A DNA stretch of 64,000 bases from JAIQFL01 sp035501495 (lineage in GTDB: Bacteria > Acidobacteriota > Terriglobia > Bryobacterales > Bryobacteraceae): the NCBI GenBank assembly GCA_035501495.1, contig DATJWB010000273.1, forward strand, positions 136,541 through 200,540, given 5' to 3'. Each line of letters starts with the position of its first letter. The stretch's first letter is position 1. This document shows positions 53,880-62,561 of this stretch, piece by piece. Below the pieces are notes generated by a model, which made no database searches, was not told where the DNA came from, and saw only the letters and a list, made by a program, of their open reading frames with translations. Made by a program: the position numbers and the translations under genes.

Positions 53880-56821
53880 TGGGTTTCTCCGATGGTGAAA
53901 TAAAAAGTCGCTCCCTGGTCGATGCCGGATTCGGCCCATACCTTGCCCATGTGGCGATGGATCACGCGCTGCACGGTGGCGAGGCCGATGCCTGTTCCCG
54001 GAAACTCCGAGGCCCTGTGCAGCCGCTGAAACGGACGGAAAAGCTTGTCGCAATAGGCCATATCGAAACCCACGCCGTTGTCGCGAACATAAAAGCCCGG
54101 CTGGCCGTTGCGGGACCGGCCGAATTCGATGCGCGCCCGCTCGCGAGGGGCCGTGAATTTCACTGCGTTGGAAAGCAGGTTCGTGAGCGCGATCCCCAGA
54201 AGCCGGGCATCGCCCCGGCTGTTTAAGCCCGGTTCAATCGCAAACTCGATCGCACGCGCCTCGTGGGCTTCTCTCAATTCCGCGGCGATGCTCTCCGCCG
54301 CCGCTGTGAGATCCACGGGAAGGAACTGCATCTCGGCCCGGCCTACGCGCGAAAGCTGCAGCAGATCGTCAATCAGCAGCCCCATTCTTTGGGTCTCGGA
54401 GCGGACGCGGTCGATGTAGCGGCGCCCCCGTACATCGAGTTGCGAGTCGTAGTCTTCGGCGAGGGCCAGGCTCCAGCCATCGATCCCGCGCAGCGGCGCG
54501 CGCAGATCGTGGGATACGGAATAAGCGAACGCCTCCAACTCCTGGTTGGCGAGTTCGAGCTGGATGGTCCTCTGGCGCACCCTTTGCTCAAGCTGGGAGT
54601 TGAGTTGGCGGATCTCCAATTCCGCCTCTTTGCGTTGAGTGATATCCATGTTCACGCCGGTGAAGGCAACGGCTGGCGAGCAGCCCCCTGTTTCGGCGAA
54701 ACGCACCCTGCCATGGGAAGTGATCCAGTGGATCGAACCATCCGGCCGGACGATGCGGAAATCGTGGCGAAAAGCTCCCTCGTCCACACCGGCAAGCGCT
54801 CGGTTCACCGCGGCCTCGGTGGCGGGGCGATCTTCCGGATGGACTCGAGAGATCGCCTCTTCGTAGCTCGTCGGCCCATCGGCCGAGATGCCGAACATCT
54901 CTTTGCAGGTATCGTCCCAAAACACTTCTTGCTTGTGGAATCGGTAGTCCCACGCTCCCAGTCTGGCGGCCTCGAGAGCCATGCGCCGCTGTTCGGAAAC
55001 CTGCCGCAGCGCGTCTTCCGAGCGTCTGGCTGCGGTAATATCTTCTGAAAACAGGATGATCCCGCCGATCGTCCCGCCGGCCTGGTACCACGGCTGAATT
55101 TCCCAACGGACCCACTGCTCGGTGCCGTCGGAACGTACGAAGCGCTCGCCGGGATGGCGCTCCACCGCTCCCGCCAGGCACCGGCGGTGGATTTCGCGCC
55201 ATGGTTCGGGCATCTCGGGAAACACGTCGTAATGGGAGCAGCCCGCCACCTCGCCGGTGAGCCCGTAGTCTTCGCGGAAACGCCGGCTCACCGCCAGGTA
55301 GCGCATTTCGCGGTCGAACATCGCAATCGCGACGGGCGCAAACTCCGCGAAATGCCGCAGATCCTGCTCACGCGCCCGGAGGGCTTCTTCGGCCAACTTG
55401 CGGGGGGTGATGTCCAGAACGATGCCGACGAAACGTGCAGGCAGGCCGCGCTCATCCGCGAGGGGCCCGCCCCGGGACAGCAGCCAGCGCGTCGTGGGGC
55501 CGGCACCCCGAACGCGGAATTCCACGGTCAATTCGGTCCCGTTGCGGGCAGCACGAGCGACCACTTCTTCGGCCCTCGGCCGATCGTCGGGATGGACAGC
55601 ATCGCGCCAGGCTTCATATGACGGCGTTACGCTGTGCGGCTCCAGGCCATACAATTTCCACAGCTCCTCCGACCACACGTTTTCGTTGGTGGCGGGATCC
55701 CACTCCCAGGTCCCGGCGCCGGCCGTATCGAGCGCCAGGCGGAGACGCTCGGCGCTCCGGCTGATGGCCTGACGATCGCGCTCACGGTTGCGCGTATCCC
55801 GCTCGATTACCACGCCGGCAACCACCAGCAGCAGCAACAGGCTTCCGCTGCCCAGGCCCAGTTCCCAGCGCATTCGCATGGCTGCGGCATCGGCGTCCCG
55901 ACTGCGGCTTGTGACCAACGCGCGGTCCTCTGCAGCCATGGCGGCAAGCAGCACACGGAACTGATCCATGGTCCGCTTGCCGTCGCCGCTCCGTACGATA
56001 GCGAGCGCAGGAGCCAGGCCTCGTGTTCGGCGCAGGTCGATAGTCTGCTGAAGCTCGGAAAATTTGGCCGTGGCTAGAGCGTCCAGCCTGTCCAGGTTCG
56101 ACTTCTGGCCTGCCTCGTCGGCCATCAGCCGCCGCAGCGTTTGCCGGACCGAATGCTCCTGCCGTACCGCCGATTCGAAGGGCTCCAGATAACGTTCTTC
56201 GCCGGTGAGCAGGTAGCCGCGCTGCCCGGTTTCGGCATCTTCCAGATTGGCCAGCACTGCACCCGTCCCCCTAAGCACCTCGTACGAATGGGCGAACCAC
56301 CGGCGGCGGTCGTTCTCTCGTCTCAAATCGGCATTCAGGATGAACGTCAAGGCCGCCAACAGCAGCAGCGATGCAGAAAATAGGAGGGCCCGCCGGTAAA
56401 AAGCGAATCCGCCCGAGTCTTGCCGCGGCCGGACAGGTGCTGGACGCCGGCTGCCCAGCAGCGTGATGCCCACGCCCGTGCCTACCAGCGCCAATAGCGT
56501 CCACCAATCTCTGGAGTCCGCGATCTGCAGAGAGAATTTCGGTTCGAAGAAGAAATACCAGGCCGCCAGGCCGCTGACCAAAGCGGCCAGCATACCGGGT
56601 CCCAGTCCTCCCAGGCGCACGGCCACCATCACTGCGAGACAAAAGAAGAAAAGCTCGTGGCCGGATCCCAAAACCGGATCCAGGGCGAGCCGCACGACAG
56701 CGGCAACCACCACGGCGAGCACTGCTGCGGCATAGTGCCAGATGCGGACGGATTCTACTGCGCCCGGCGAATCATCAGGAACACGCACGGATGAAGAACC
56801 CCCACGGATGAAGAAACCCAC
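53876..56821 (-). CDS. membrane histidine kinase DUF4118-CHASE3-PAS-PAS-PAS-HisKA-HATPase
   Basis: 981 residues from GTG 56821; the first 12 residues come from a short tandem repeat, and GTG 56788 is an alternative. The N-terminus is a DUF4118-type four-helix membrane module (about 28-122), then a helix (FYRRALLFSASLLLLAALTF) and a periplasmic CHASE3 domain (NLEDAETGQRGYLLTGEERY). After the next helix come three PAS domains (about 355-480, 490-612, 620-750). HisKA has His in SVSHDLRAPLRG; the HATPase has LTNLLSNAVKF, VRDNGVGFD and GTGIGLATV. It should sense an extracytoplasmic and a cytoplasmic signal and phosphorylate the coupled receiver at 53433. Confidence 0.94.
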   Translation of the reverse strand: MGFFIRGGSSSVRVPDDSPGAVESVRIWHYAAAVLAVVVAAVVRLALDPVLGSGHELFFFCLAVMVAVRLGGLGPGMLAALVSGLAAWYFFFEPKFSLQIADSRDWWTLLALVGTGVGITLLGSRRPAPVRPRQDSGGFAFYRRALLFSASLLLLAALTFILNADLRRENDRRRWFAHSYEVLRGTGAVLANLEDAETGQRGYLLTGEERYLEPFESAVRQEHSVRQTLRRLMADEAGQKSNLDRLDALATAKFSELQQTIDLRRTRGLAPALAIVRSGDGKRTMDQFRVLLAAMAAEDRALVTSRSRDADAAAMRMRWELGLGSGSLLLLLVVAGVVIERDTRNRERDRQAISRSAERLRLALDTAGAGTWEWDPATNENVWSEELWKLYGLEPHSVTPSYEAWRDAVHPDDRPRAEEVVARAARNGTELTVEFRVRGAGPTTRWLLSRGGPLADERGLPARFVGIVLDITPRKLAEEALRAREQDLRHFAEFAPVAIAMFDREMRYLAVSRRFREDYGLTGEVAGCSHYDVFPEMPEPWREIHRRCLAGAVERHPGERFVRSDGTEQWVRWEIQPWYQAGGTIGGIILFSEDITAARRSEDALRQVSEQRRMALEAARLGAWDYRFHKQEVFWDDTCKEMFGISADGPTSYEEAISRVHPEDRPATEAAVNRALAGVDEGAFRHDFRIVRPDGSIHWITSHGRVRFAETGGCSPAVAFTGVNMDITQRKEAELEIRQLNSQLEQRVRQRTIQLELANQELEAFAYSVSHDLRAPLRGIDGWSLALAEDYDSQLDVRGRRYIDRVRSETQRMGLLIDDLLQLSRVGRAEMQFLPVDLTAAAESIAAELREAHEARAIEFAIEPGLNSRGDARLLGIALTNLLSNAVKFTAPRERARIEFGRSRNGQPGFYVRDNGVGFDMAYCDKLFRPFQRLHRASEFPGTGIGLATVQRVIHRHMGKVWAESGIDQGATFYFTIGETQ

Positions 56822-57123
56822 CCAGAACCACTACTGACGATCGCGAGGTGCCACCAAGGACCACCTGGACACGATTTCCCCACGACCAACTCCCCAGACG
56901 ATGAGAAGACCGTCAGTCAGTTCCCAACCCGAAGGGGTGAGAATGGTCACTTTTAAGAATAAATATATCCCATTTACAGCGGGAATGGGAAAACTTTGAT
57001 TTTATAAAATCTGGGTTGAAATGAGTTTGATTGGACCGGGAAATGCAAACACAGACTCGGCGTTTTCCGATCTCCGGCCTTCCTGTCTCAGTTTTCCGAG
57101 TCAGCAGCCCACCTAGACCTCAC
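56822..57123. other. AT-rich intergenic region, probable promoter zone of the kinase unit
   Basis: No ORF is credible here. It holds the inverted repeat TCCCATT-N9-AATGGGA (56968-56990) and the perfect palindrome GATTTTATAAAATC (56998-57011), in a stretch far richer in A/T than its surroundings. These may be operator or promoter parts for the leftward signalling genes. The first 50 bp contain a GGTTCTTCATCCGTG-type tandem repeat that extends into the kinase start. Confidence 0.4.
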
Positions 57124-57645
57124 CTAGACCATGGTACGCAGTTGCTGCAGCTCTTCTTCGACCTTCTGACTGATGCCAGCCACCGCGTGGAGCAGGGGCG
57201 GGAGTTCGATCGCCGACCCGTAAAGGGTGAAAATCCCTGTCGCCGGCGCGAAACAGCGAACACACTCTGCCGGCGCCGGCTCCGCAAATCCGGCGGGGCC
57301 AAGATTCGAAAGCAACGGCGGCTGTCCCGGGCGCAGGGCATTCCAGGATTCCAGGGTGGCGATCAAACCGCAAGCCGAGGAAAGCGGCGCGCCATTCAAT
57401 GGTGAGTCGTCGTCCACGCCCAATACGCGCCTGAGTTCCTCGTCAGCGGGCATCGATGAGCCGGCCGCAGGCCAGAGTAACTCGTGCAGCCGGGATGCCG
57501 CCGTTACGAGGGCCTCGAGTGAGTACCAGAAGCGCTCCGATTCGCGTTTCTGTATCGCGGCGGTGGCATCGCCATACGCCATCATCGCGAAGCCGCATTG
57601 CCTGCCGATTTCGGACAGAAGGATTCGCCTCCGCCGGTTAAACAT
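57124..57645 (-). CDS. conserved hypothetical protein
   Basis: A 173-residue, mostly helical protein (RRILLSEIGRQCGFAMMAYG, RFWYSLEALVTAASRLHELLW) with a C-terminal coiled part (GISQKVEEELQQLRTMV). It overlaps the APC transporter stop by 8 bp, so it is co-translated with it. The helical start resembles HEPN-like or four-helix proteins, but no motif is decisive. Not recognised. Confidence 0.6.
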   Translation of the reverse strand: MFNRRRRILLSEIGRQCGFAMMAYGDATAAIQKRESERFWYSLEALVTAASRLHELLWPAAGSSMPADEELRRVLGVDDDSPLNGAPLSSACGLIATLESWNALRPGQPPLLSNLGPAGFAEPAPAECVRCFAPATGIFTLYGSAIELPPLLHAVAGISQKVEEELQQLRTMV

Positions 57646-59026
57646 CAGAGCTCATTCTAACCGGTGGGTGGGCGGAAGGTGCGGCAGATTCTCCTGCCGG
57701 GACCCGGGTGGCCCTGGCAGTCCAGATCCGGTACGCCGGCAGTCCCGCGGCGGCTATCAGAAACGCCATCGCGGAAGGCAGCGGGTCGGTGATACAGGCG
57801 TTTACCAGGAACCAGGCCGAGACTGCCACGAAGAACCAAAGTGTGTAGGGGTAGCCCCACATCCGGTATGGGCGGACCGCGCCGGGCATTTTGCGGCGCA
57901 GAATGAAGACTGCGGCCACGCTCATCGTGTAGAAGACCCAGGCGGCCAGGATGGTGTACGAATACAGCGTCTCGTACGAACCGGAGAGCACCAGGATGGC
58001 GGTCCAGACGCCGCCCCAGACGATGGCCGTCGCGGGCGTCTGAAATCGAGGGTGCACCGTGCCGAAGCGCGCGAAGAACAGGCCATCGCGGGCCTGCGCG
58101 AACGGGACGCGCGCGGCTGTCAGCACGCAGCCGTTAACCGCTCCGGTGATGGAAAGCAGCACCGCCAGCGACAGGAACGTCCCGCCGGCCGGACCCATTG
58201 TGCGCATGGCCAGGTCCGCCCCGACCCGCTCCGCGGCAGCGATCTGCGGGACTGTCATAACGTGCAGATAGGCGACGTTGGCCGAAAGATAGAGGGCCGC
58301 AACGGCCACCATTCCGACGATCAGGGAGCGGAGGAGGTTACGCTGCGGGTCCTTCACCTCGCCGGCCACAAAGCTGACGTAGCTCCAGCCGTTGTAGGCC
58401 ATCAGGCAGGCGGCCATCGCCACGCCGAAATGCCCCATAGACAGCGGAGAGGGCGCCAGTGTGCCGGCTGGCACGCCGTCACCGGCGGGATGACCCAGGA
58501 ACGCGGAGCTCACCAGGAGCACGATCGCCGCAACTTTCAAAAGCGTGAACGCGCGCTGCACCCAGGCGGCTTCTCTCACACCCCAATAGTTGACGGCCGA
58601 AAGCACGGCGATCAGCGCGATCGAGGTGGCCTTGGCGGCGAGCGGCGTGAGCGGCACGAAATAGCCGGCATAGATGGAGAACGTCACGGCCAGCCAGGCG
58701 CTGCCGCCGGAGAGCACCGCCAGCATGAACGTCCAGCCGCAAACGAAGGCGCACAACGGACCGTATGCTTCCCGCAAGTAGACGTATTGCCCGCCCGTGG
58801 CAGGCAGCATTGCGCCCAACTCGGCGTACGCCAGGGCGCCCAGAAACGACAGCACCCCTGAGAGCGTCCAGACGGCCAGGATCGCGGTGGGCGACGGCAG
58901 GTTGCGGGCGATCAGATTGGGCAGGACGAAAATGCCCGACCCGATCACGATGCCGATGACGATGACGGTGGCATCGAGAACTCCTAGTCTGCGGGGCAGA
59001 TCGGAGCATTCGGCGGTGATTCGCAT
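57638..59026 (-). CDS. APC-superfamily amino acid transporter (LAT/APA-like)
   Basis: A 462-residue membrane protein with about 12 helices. The N-terminus has the APC motif VLDATVIVIGIVIGSGIFVLP; later ALAYAELGAMLPATGGQYVYLREAYG and NGWSYVSFVAGEVKDPQRNLL are typical of amino acid exchangers. It is not closely similar to the permease at 15288. The start at ATG 59026 has no strong RBS. It is divergent from the PIG-L gene with only 25 bp between, so their promoters must overlap. Confidence 0.93.
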   Translation of the reverse strand: MRITAECSDLPRRLGVLDATVIVIGIVIGSGIFVLPNLIARNLPSPTAILAVWTLSGVLSFLGALAYAELGAMLPATGGQYVYLREAYGPLCAFVCGWTFMLAVLSGGSAWLAVTFSIYAGYFVPLTPLAAKATSIALIAVLSAVNYWGVREAAWVQRAFTLLKVAAIVLLVSSAFLGHPAGDGVPAGTLAPSPLSMGHFGVAMAACLMAYNGWSYVSFVAGEVKDPQRNLLRSLIVGMVAVAALYLSANVAYLHVMTVPQIAAAERVGADLAMRTMGPAGGTFLSLAVLLSITGAVNGCVLTAARVPFAQARDGLFFARFGTVHPRFQTPATAIVWGGVWTAILVLSGSYETLYSYTILAAWVFYTMSVAAVFILRRKMPGAVRPYRMWGYPYTLWFFVAVSAWFLVNACITDPLPSAMAFLIAAAGLPAYRIWTARATRVPAGESAAPSAHPPVRMSSDV

Positions 59027-59038
59027 CGCTCATGCGAG

Positions 59039-59044
59039 TATAAT
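59039..59044 (+). promoter_or_regulatory. -10 box of a probably leaderless PIG-L mRNA
   Basis: A perfect TATAAT ends 7 bp before ATG 59052, so transcription would begin at or next to the A of the start codon. No Shine-Dalgarno sequence is present. The -35 region (GTGATT at 59016) is weak. Confidence 0.5.
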
Positions 59045-59051
59045 CGGACCC

Positions 59052-60029
59052 ATGTTACGACGCAATTTCCTGGGCAGTCTGGCAGCGGGAACCGCGATGG
59101 CCCGTCTGGCGCGGACCGAGGAGCAGTCGCCACGCACCGCGGATGGCGTCTTTCTGGAGCGGCCGGCCGATGGACAACCGCACCGGGGCAAGGTGCTGCT
59201 TGCGCTCCAAGCCCACTCCGACGACGTCCCGCTGTTCGCGGCGGGCACGGTGGCGAAGCTGATCGAGGAGGGCTACACCGGCTACCTCATCCGCGCGACC
59301 AACGACGACATGGGCGACGCGCCGGGGCTCGGCACTCCGGGAACGATTGGCGAAAACGTCCTCGGCAACGAGCGCGACACCGGCGAGGTGGCACGCATTC
59401 TGGGCTGCAAGAGTCATTTCGATTTGAATTACAGCAACCACCGCATGGCCGACATTTCGCTGAACGAGCTGATCTGCCGGCTGGTTTTTCTGATCCGGCT
59501 GCTCAAGGCCGACACCGTGGTGTGTTGGGACCCATGGGCTCACGACGAGGAGAATCCCGACCACTACATGTTGGCACGCGGTGTGGAGGCCGCCTGCTGG
59601 ATGGCCGGCCGGGACCACGACTACCCCGAACATTTCGCCGCGGGGCTGGCGCCCAAGGCGGTCGCCGACAAGTACTACTTCGCCCGGCGTCCGGAAATCA
59701 CGCGGGTCGTGGACATCAGCCGGCAGATTGACAAGAAAGTAGAAGTAAACCGCGCCAACACGTCCAAAGGGCCCGGCGGGCACCTGGGGTCGCGTCTGCG
59801 GGCGGAGTTGACGAAGCGCAATCAGCGCCTGCCGCTGTTAGGCGACGACGATGCGACTGCCGATCGCAATTACATCAAGGAATTCAGCATGACCGGCAGC
59901 CGAGACCTGGGCCGGCAGTACGGCGTGGAGTACGCCGAAGCGTTCCACTATGTTCGCCCGGGGGCGGCCGGCGCGGACCGCGACCCGCGCGTCGATGCCT
60001 ATGTGAAGGAGCACGTGGTATCGAAGTAG
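59052..60029 (+). CDS. PIG-L/LmbE family deacetylase
   Basis: A 325-residue protein starting at ATG 59052. The N-terminus (MLRRNFLGSLAAGTAMARL) is Tat-like. The zinc site has ALQAHSDDVPLFAAGT (AH-x-DD, with Ser in place of Pro) and the second ligand in ENPDHYMLARGVEAA. PIG-L enzymes remove N-acetyl groups from GlcNAc derivatives, and export would put this one on envelope or imported amino sugars. It stands alone on its strand. Family firm, substrate open. Confidence 0.92.
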   Translation: MLRRNFLGSLAAGTAMARLARTEEQSPRTADGVFLERPADGQPHRGKVLLALQAHSDDVPLFAAGTVAKLIEEGYTGYLIRATNDDMGDAPGLGTPGTIGENVLGNERDTGEVARILGCKSHFDLNYSNHRMADISLNELICRLVFLIRLLKADTVVCWDPWAHDEENPDHYMLARGVEAACWMAGRDHDYPEHFAAGLAPKAVADKYYFARRPEITRVVDISRQIDKKVEVNRANTSKGPGGHLGSRLRAELTKRNQRLPLLGDDDATADRNYIKEFSMTGSRDLGRQYGVEYAEAFHYVRPGAAGADRDPRVDAYVKEHVVSK

Positions 60030-60054
60030 CACACGGCGGAAGCTATGCCCGGCG

Positions 60055-62481
60055 TCACTCGTACCGCAGCGCAATGATCGGATCGATTCTCATCGCCCGG
60101 CGCGCGGGAATGTAGATCGCCAGTGCGGCCGCGGCAATCAACGTCAGCGGAATGCCGGCAAAGGTCGCCGGGTCAGAGGCTGTCACGCCGTAAATCAGCG
60201 ATGATACGAGGCGCGAGAGAGCATAGGCCAGCGGCAGCCCGACTGCCAGCCCGATTCCGGTGGTGATCATGCCGCGCCGGAAGACCATCTGCAGCACGTT
60301 CTCGCGCGGTGCGCCCAAAGCCATCCGTATGCCGATTTCGTGGGTCTGTTCGGACACCAGGTGCGCCATCACACCGTAAACTCCCACTGCCGAGAGCACC
60401 AGCGCAATCGCCCCGAATATTCCCATGAGCACGGCCACATAGTTCAACCCGATGGCCTGATTGTGGATGGCCTTCTCGAGAGTCTGCATCTCCATGATGG
60501 GCTGCTCCGCATCCACCGTCCGGATGGCGCCGATCACCGCGGGAGCGAGTCGGAGCGGGTCGCCCGCCGTGCGGACACCCACGTCCATCCACAATGCAGG
60601 TGCCTGCTGGTAGGGAAGGTACATCGCCGCGCGCGGCTCCCGGTCGTAAGGATTGTGGAAGACATCTCCGACCACACCTACGATTGTCATCCAGGGATTC
60701 TTCGAGTCCGCCAGCCCCAGCTTGATTCGCTTGCCCACGGGCGATTCCCGATTCCACCAGCGGTGCGCCAGTTTCTCGCTGATCACCACCACCTTCGGCG
60801 CGTCCGCGCCATCGCTATCGCTGAGCAGGCGGCCCTCCCGCAGAGGCACGTGGAGGCTTTCGAAGAATTTCGAGCTGGTGGCCTGGTACATGGCCACAGG
60901 CTGCACACCGCGTTCCAGTTGGCGGCCCTCGATGGCGAAGAAGCGCCCGTTGGAATGGCCGCTGTAAGGCATCGCCGTGACCGCGACCGACGACCTCACC
61001 CCCGGCAGCGCCGAGGTCCGTTCCAGCACCTGCCGATAGAATGCCTCGATCTGGTGGGGCTGGCTGTACTTGTGCGAGGTGATGGCGAGACGCATGGTCA
61101 ACAGTGTGGCCGGCTCCATGCGCTCGCCGTTAACGATCTGCGCGCGGAAACCGCGCACCATCAGTCCCGCGCCCACCAACAGCACTACCGCCAGCGTAAT
61201 CTCCGCGCCCACCAGGATGTTGCGGACACGGTGACGGCCACGTCCAACCGATGAGCCGCGTCCTCCTTCCTTCAGTGCGTCCGTCAGGTTGGGCCGCGAG
61301 CATTGCCACGCGGGCGCCAGGCCCGCCAGGATGCCGCTCACCACCGCGGCAAGCAAAGAGAATGCCAGGGCGCGGCTATCGAGAGACATGTCTTTGAATC
61401 CGAGGATGTAGCGCATGATCTCCGGAGGCATACCGGCCCGGATCATGCCGATGCCCCACTTCGCCAGCGCCAGCCCGAGGGCCGCGCCGCCTACCGAGAG
61501 CAGGACGCTCTCGGTGAGCAGTTGGGTCATGACGCGGGCGCGCCCCGCACCCAACGCGGTCCGGACGGCCACCTCCCGCAGCCGGCCGGTGGCCCGCGCG
61601 AACTGCAGGTTGGCTACGTTCACGCAGGCAATCAGCAGCACGAAGCACACCGAACCGAGAAGCAGTTCGAGATATTGCCGGGTATCGCCATCCACCAGGA
61701 AGTGCTGCGGCGTCCAGAGCATGAAGCGCCGGTTCTTGTTGGTATCCGGGAACGACTTCTCGAATTGCACCGCCAGGCTGTCGATTTCGGCGGATGCCTG
61801 CCCGATGGTCCGTCCGGGCTTCAACCGCGCCGCGGCAACCACCATCGCGCCCCGCCGGGTGCGTTGTTCGGGAGTCAGTGCGATCGGGGTCCACAGGTCG
61901 GTGGCGAGAGGGAAATCGAAACTCGGCGGCATGATGCCGGTCACCAGGAAATTCTGGTCGTCCAGCCGGATGGTCTGTCCGACAATGGCGGGGTCGCCGC
62001 CGAAGCGGCGCTGCCACAGGCGGTCGCTGAGGATCACCTCGCGTTCGCGCCCGGGCTGGTCTTCGCCGGGTTGGAAGGCTCGCCCGCGCGCCGGCTGCAC
62101 ACCCAGGGTTTCGAAGAAATTGGCACTCACCAGCGCCTGGATCGCGCGCTCTGGTTCGCCGCCCGCACCCACGATATTGGCCAGGCCCTCCTGCCAACTG
62201 GCGATGTTCTCCAGCGCCGTGGTGCCGCGACCGATATCCTCCAGGTCGGCCGCCGGCAGATAGCCCCACTCATTGGGGGAGTCCGGAACGCGCTGCAGCA
62301 GCATCACCAGGCTTTCCATGTGAGGCAGCGGCACCGGCTTCCAGAGCATGGCATCGCTGCAACTGAAGATGGCGGTGGTAGCGCCGATTCCGAGGCCCAA
62401 GGTCAGCACCGAAGTCGCCAGAAATCCGGGAGAGCTGCGCAGGACGCGGACGCCGTAACGGACATCGTGCCAGAGATTCAT
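60055..62481 (-). CDS. ADOP/MacB-like ABC transporter permease
   Basis: An 808-residue protein with N-terminal YGVRVLRSSPGFLATSVLTL, a large periplasmic MacB-PCD domain, three helices of the first FtsX domain (about 285-410), a second periplasmic domain and a final FtsX domain (about 690-800) ending PARRAMRIDPIIALRYE. This is the acidobacterial ADOP type: a double-permease fusion without ATPase, perhaps working with a separate ATPase for export of small molecules or lipoproteins. No ATPase gene is adjacent. A truncated relative lies at 24945-25339. The 80-bp gap to the next upstream gene contains an A-run. Confidence 0.93.
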   Translation of the reverse strand: MNLWHDVRYGVRVLRSSPGFLATSVLTLGLGIGATTAIFSCSDAMLWKPVPLPHMESLVMLLQRVPDSPNEWGYLPAADLEDIGRGTTALENIASWQEGLANIVGAGGEPERAIQALVSANFFETLGVQPARGRAFQPGEDQPGREREVILSDRLWQRRFGGDPAIVGQTIRLDDQNFLVTGIMPPSFDFPLATDLWTPIALTPEQRTRRGAMVVAAARLKPGRTIGQASAEIDSLAVQFEKSFPDTNKNRRFMLWTPQHFLVDGDTRQYLELLLGSVCFVLLIACVNVANLQFARATGRLREVAVRTALGAGRARVMTQLLTESVLLSVGGAALGLALAKWGIGMIRAGMPPEIMRYILGFKDMSLDSRALAFSLLAAVVSGILAGLAPAWQCSRPNLTDALKEGGRGSSVGRGRHRVRNILVGAEITLAVVLLVGAGLMVRGFRAQIVNGERMEPATLLTMRLAITSHKYSQPHQIEAFYRQVLERTSALPGVRSSVAVTAMPYSGHSNGRFFAIEGRQLERGVQPVAMYQATSSKFFESLHVPLREGRLLSDSDGADAPKVVVISEKLAHRWWNRESPVGKRIKLGLADSKNPWMTIVGVVGDVFHNPYDREPRAAMYLPYQQAPALWMDVGVRTAGDPLRLAPAVIGAIRTVDAEQPIMEMQTLEKAIHNQAIGLNYVAVLMGIFGAIALVLSAVGVYGVMAHLVSEQTHEIGIRMALGAPRENVLQMVFRRGMITTGIGLAVGLPLAYALSRLVSSLIYGVTASDPATFAGIPLTLIAAAALAIYIPARRAMRIDPIIALRYE

Positions 62482-62561
62482 AGAGTGTCCCTGGAGTAAC
62501 TACGCTCGAGTCAGCGGCGAGGTTCGCAAAAAAAATCAGTCCAGTCGTGCCGGCTGGCGAT

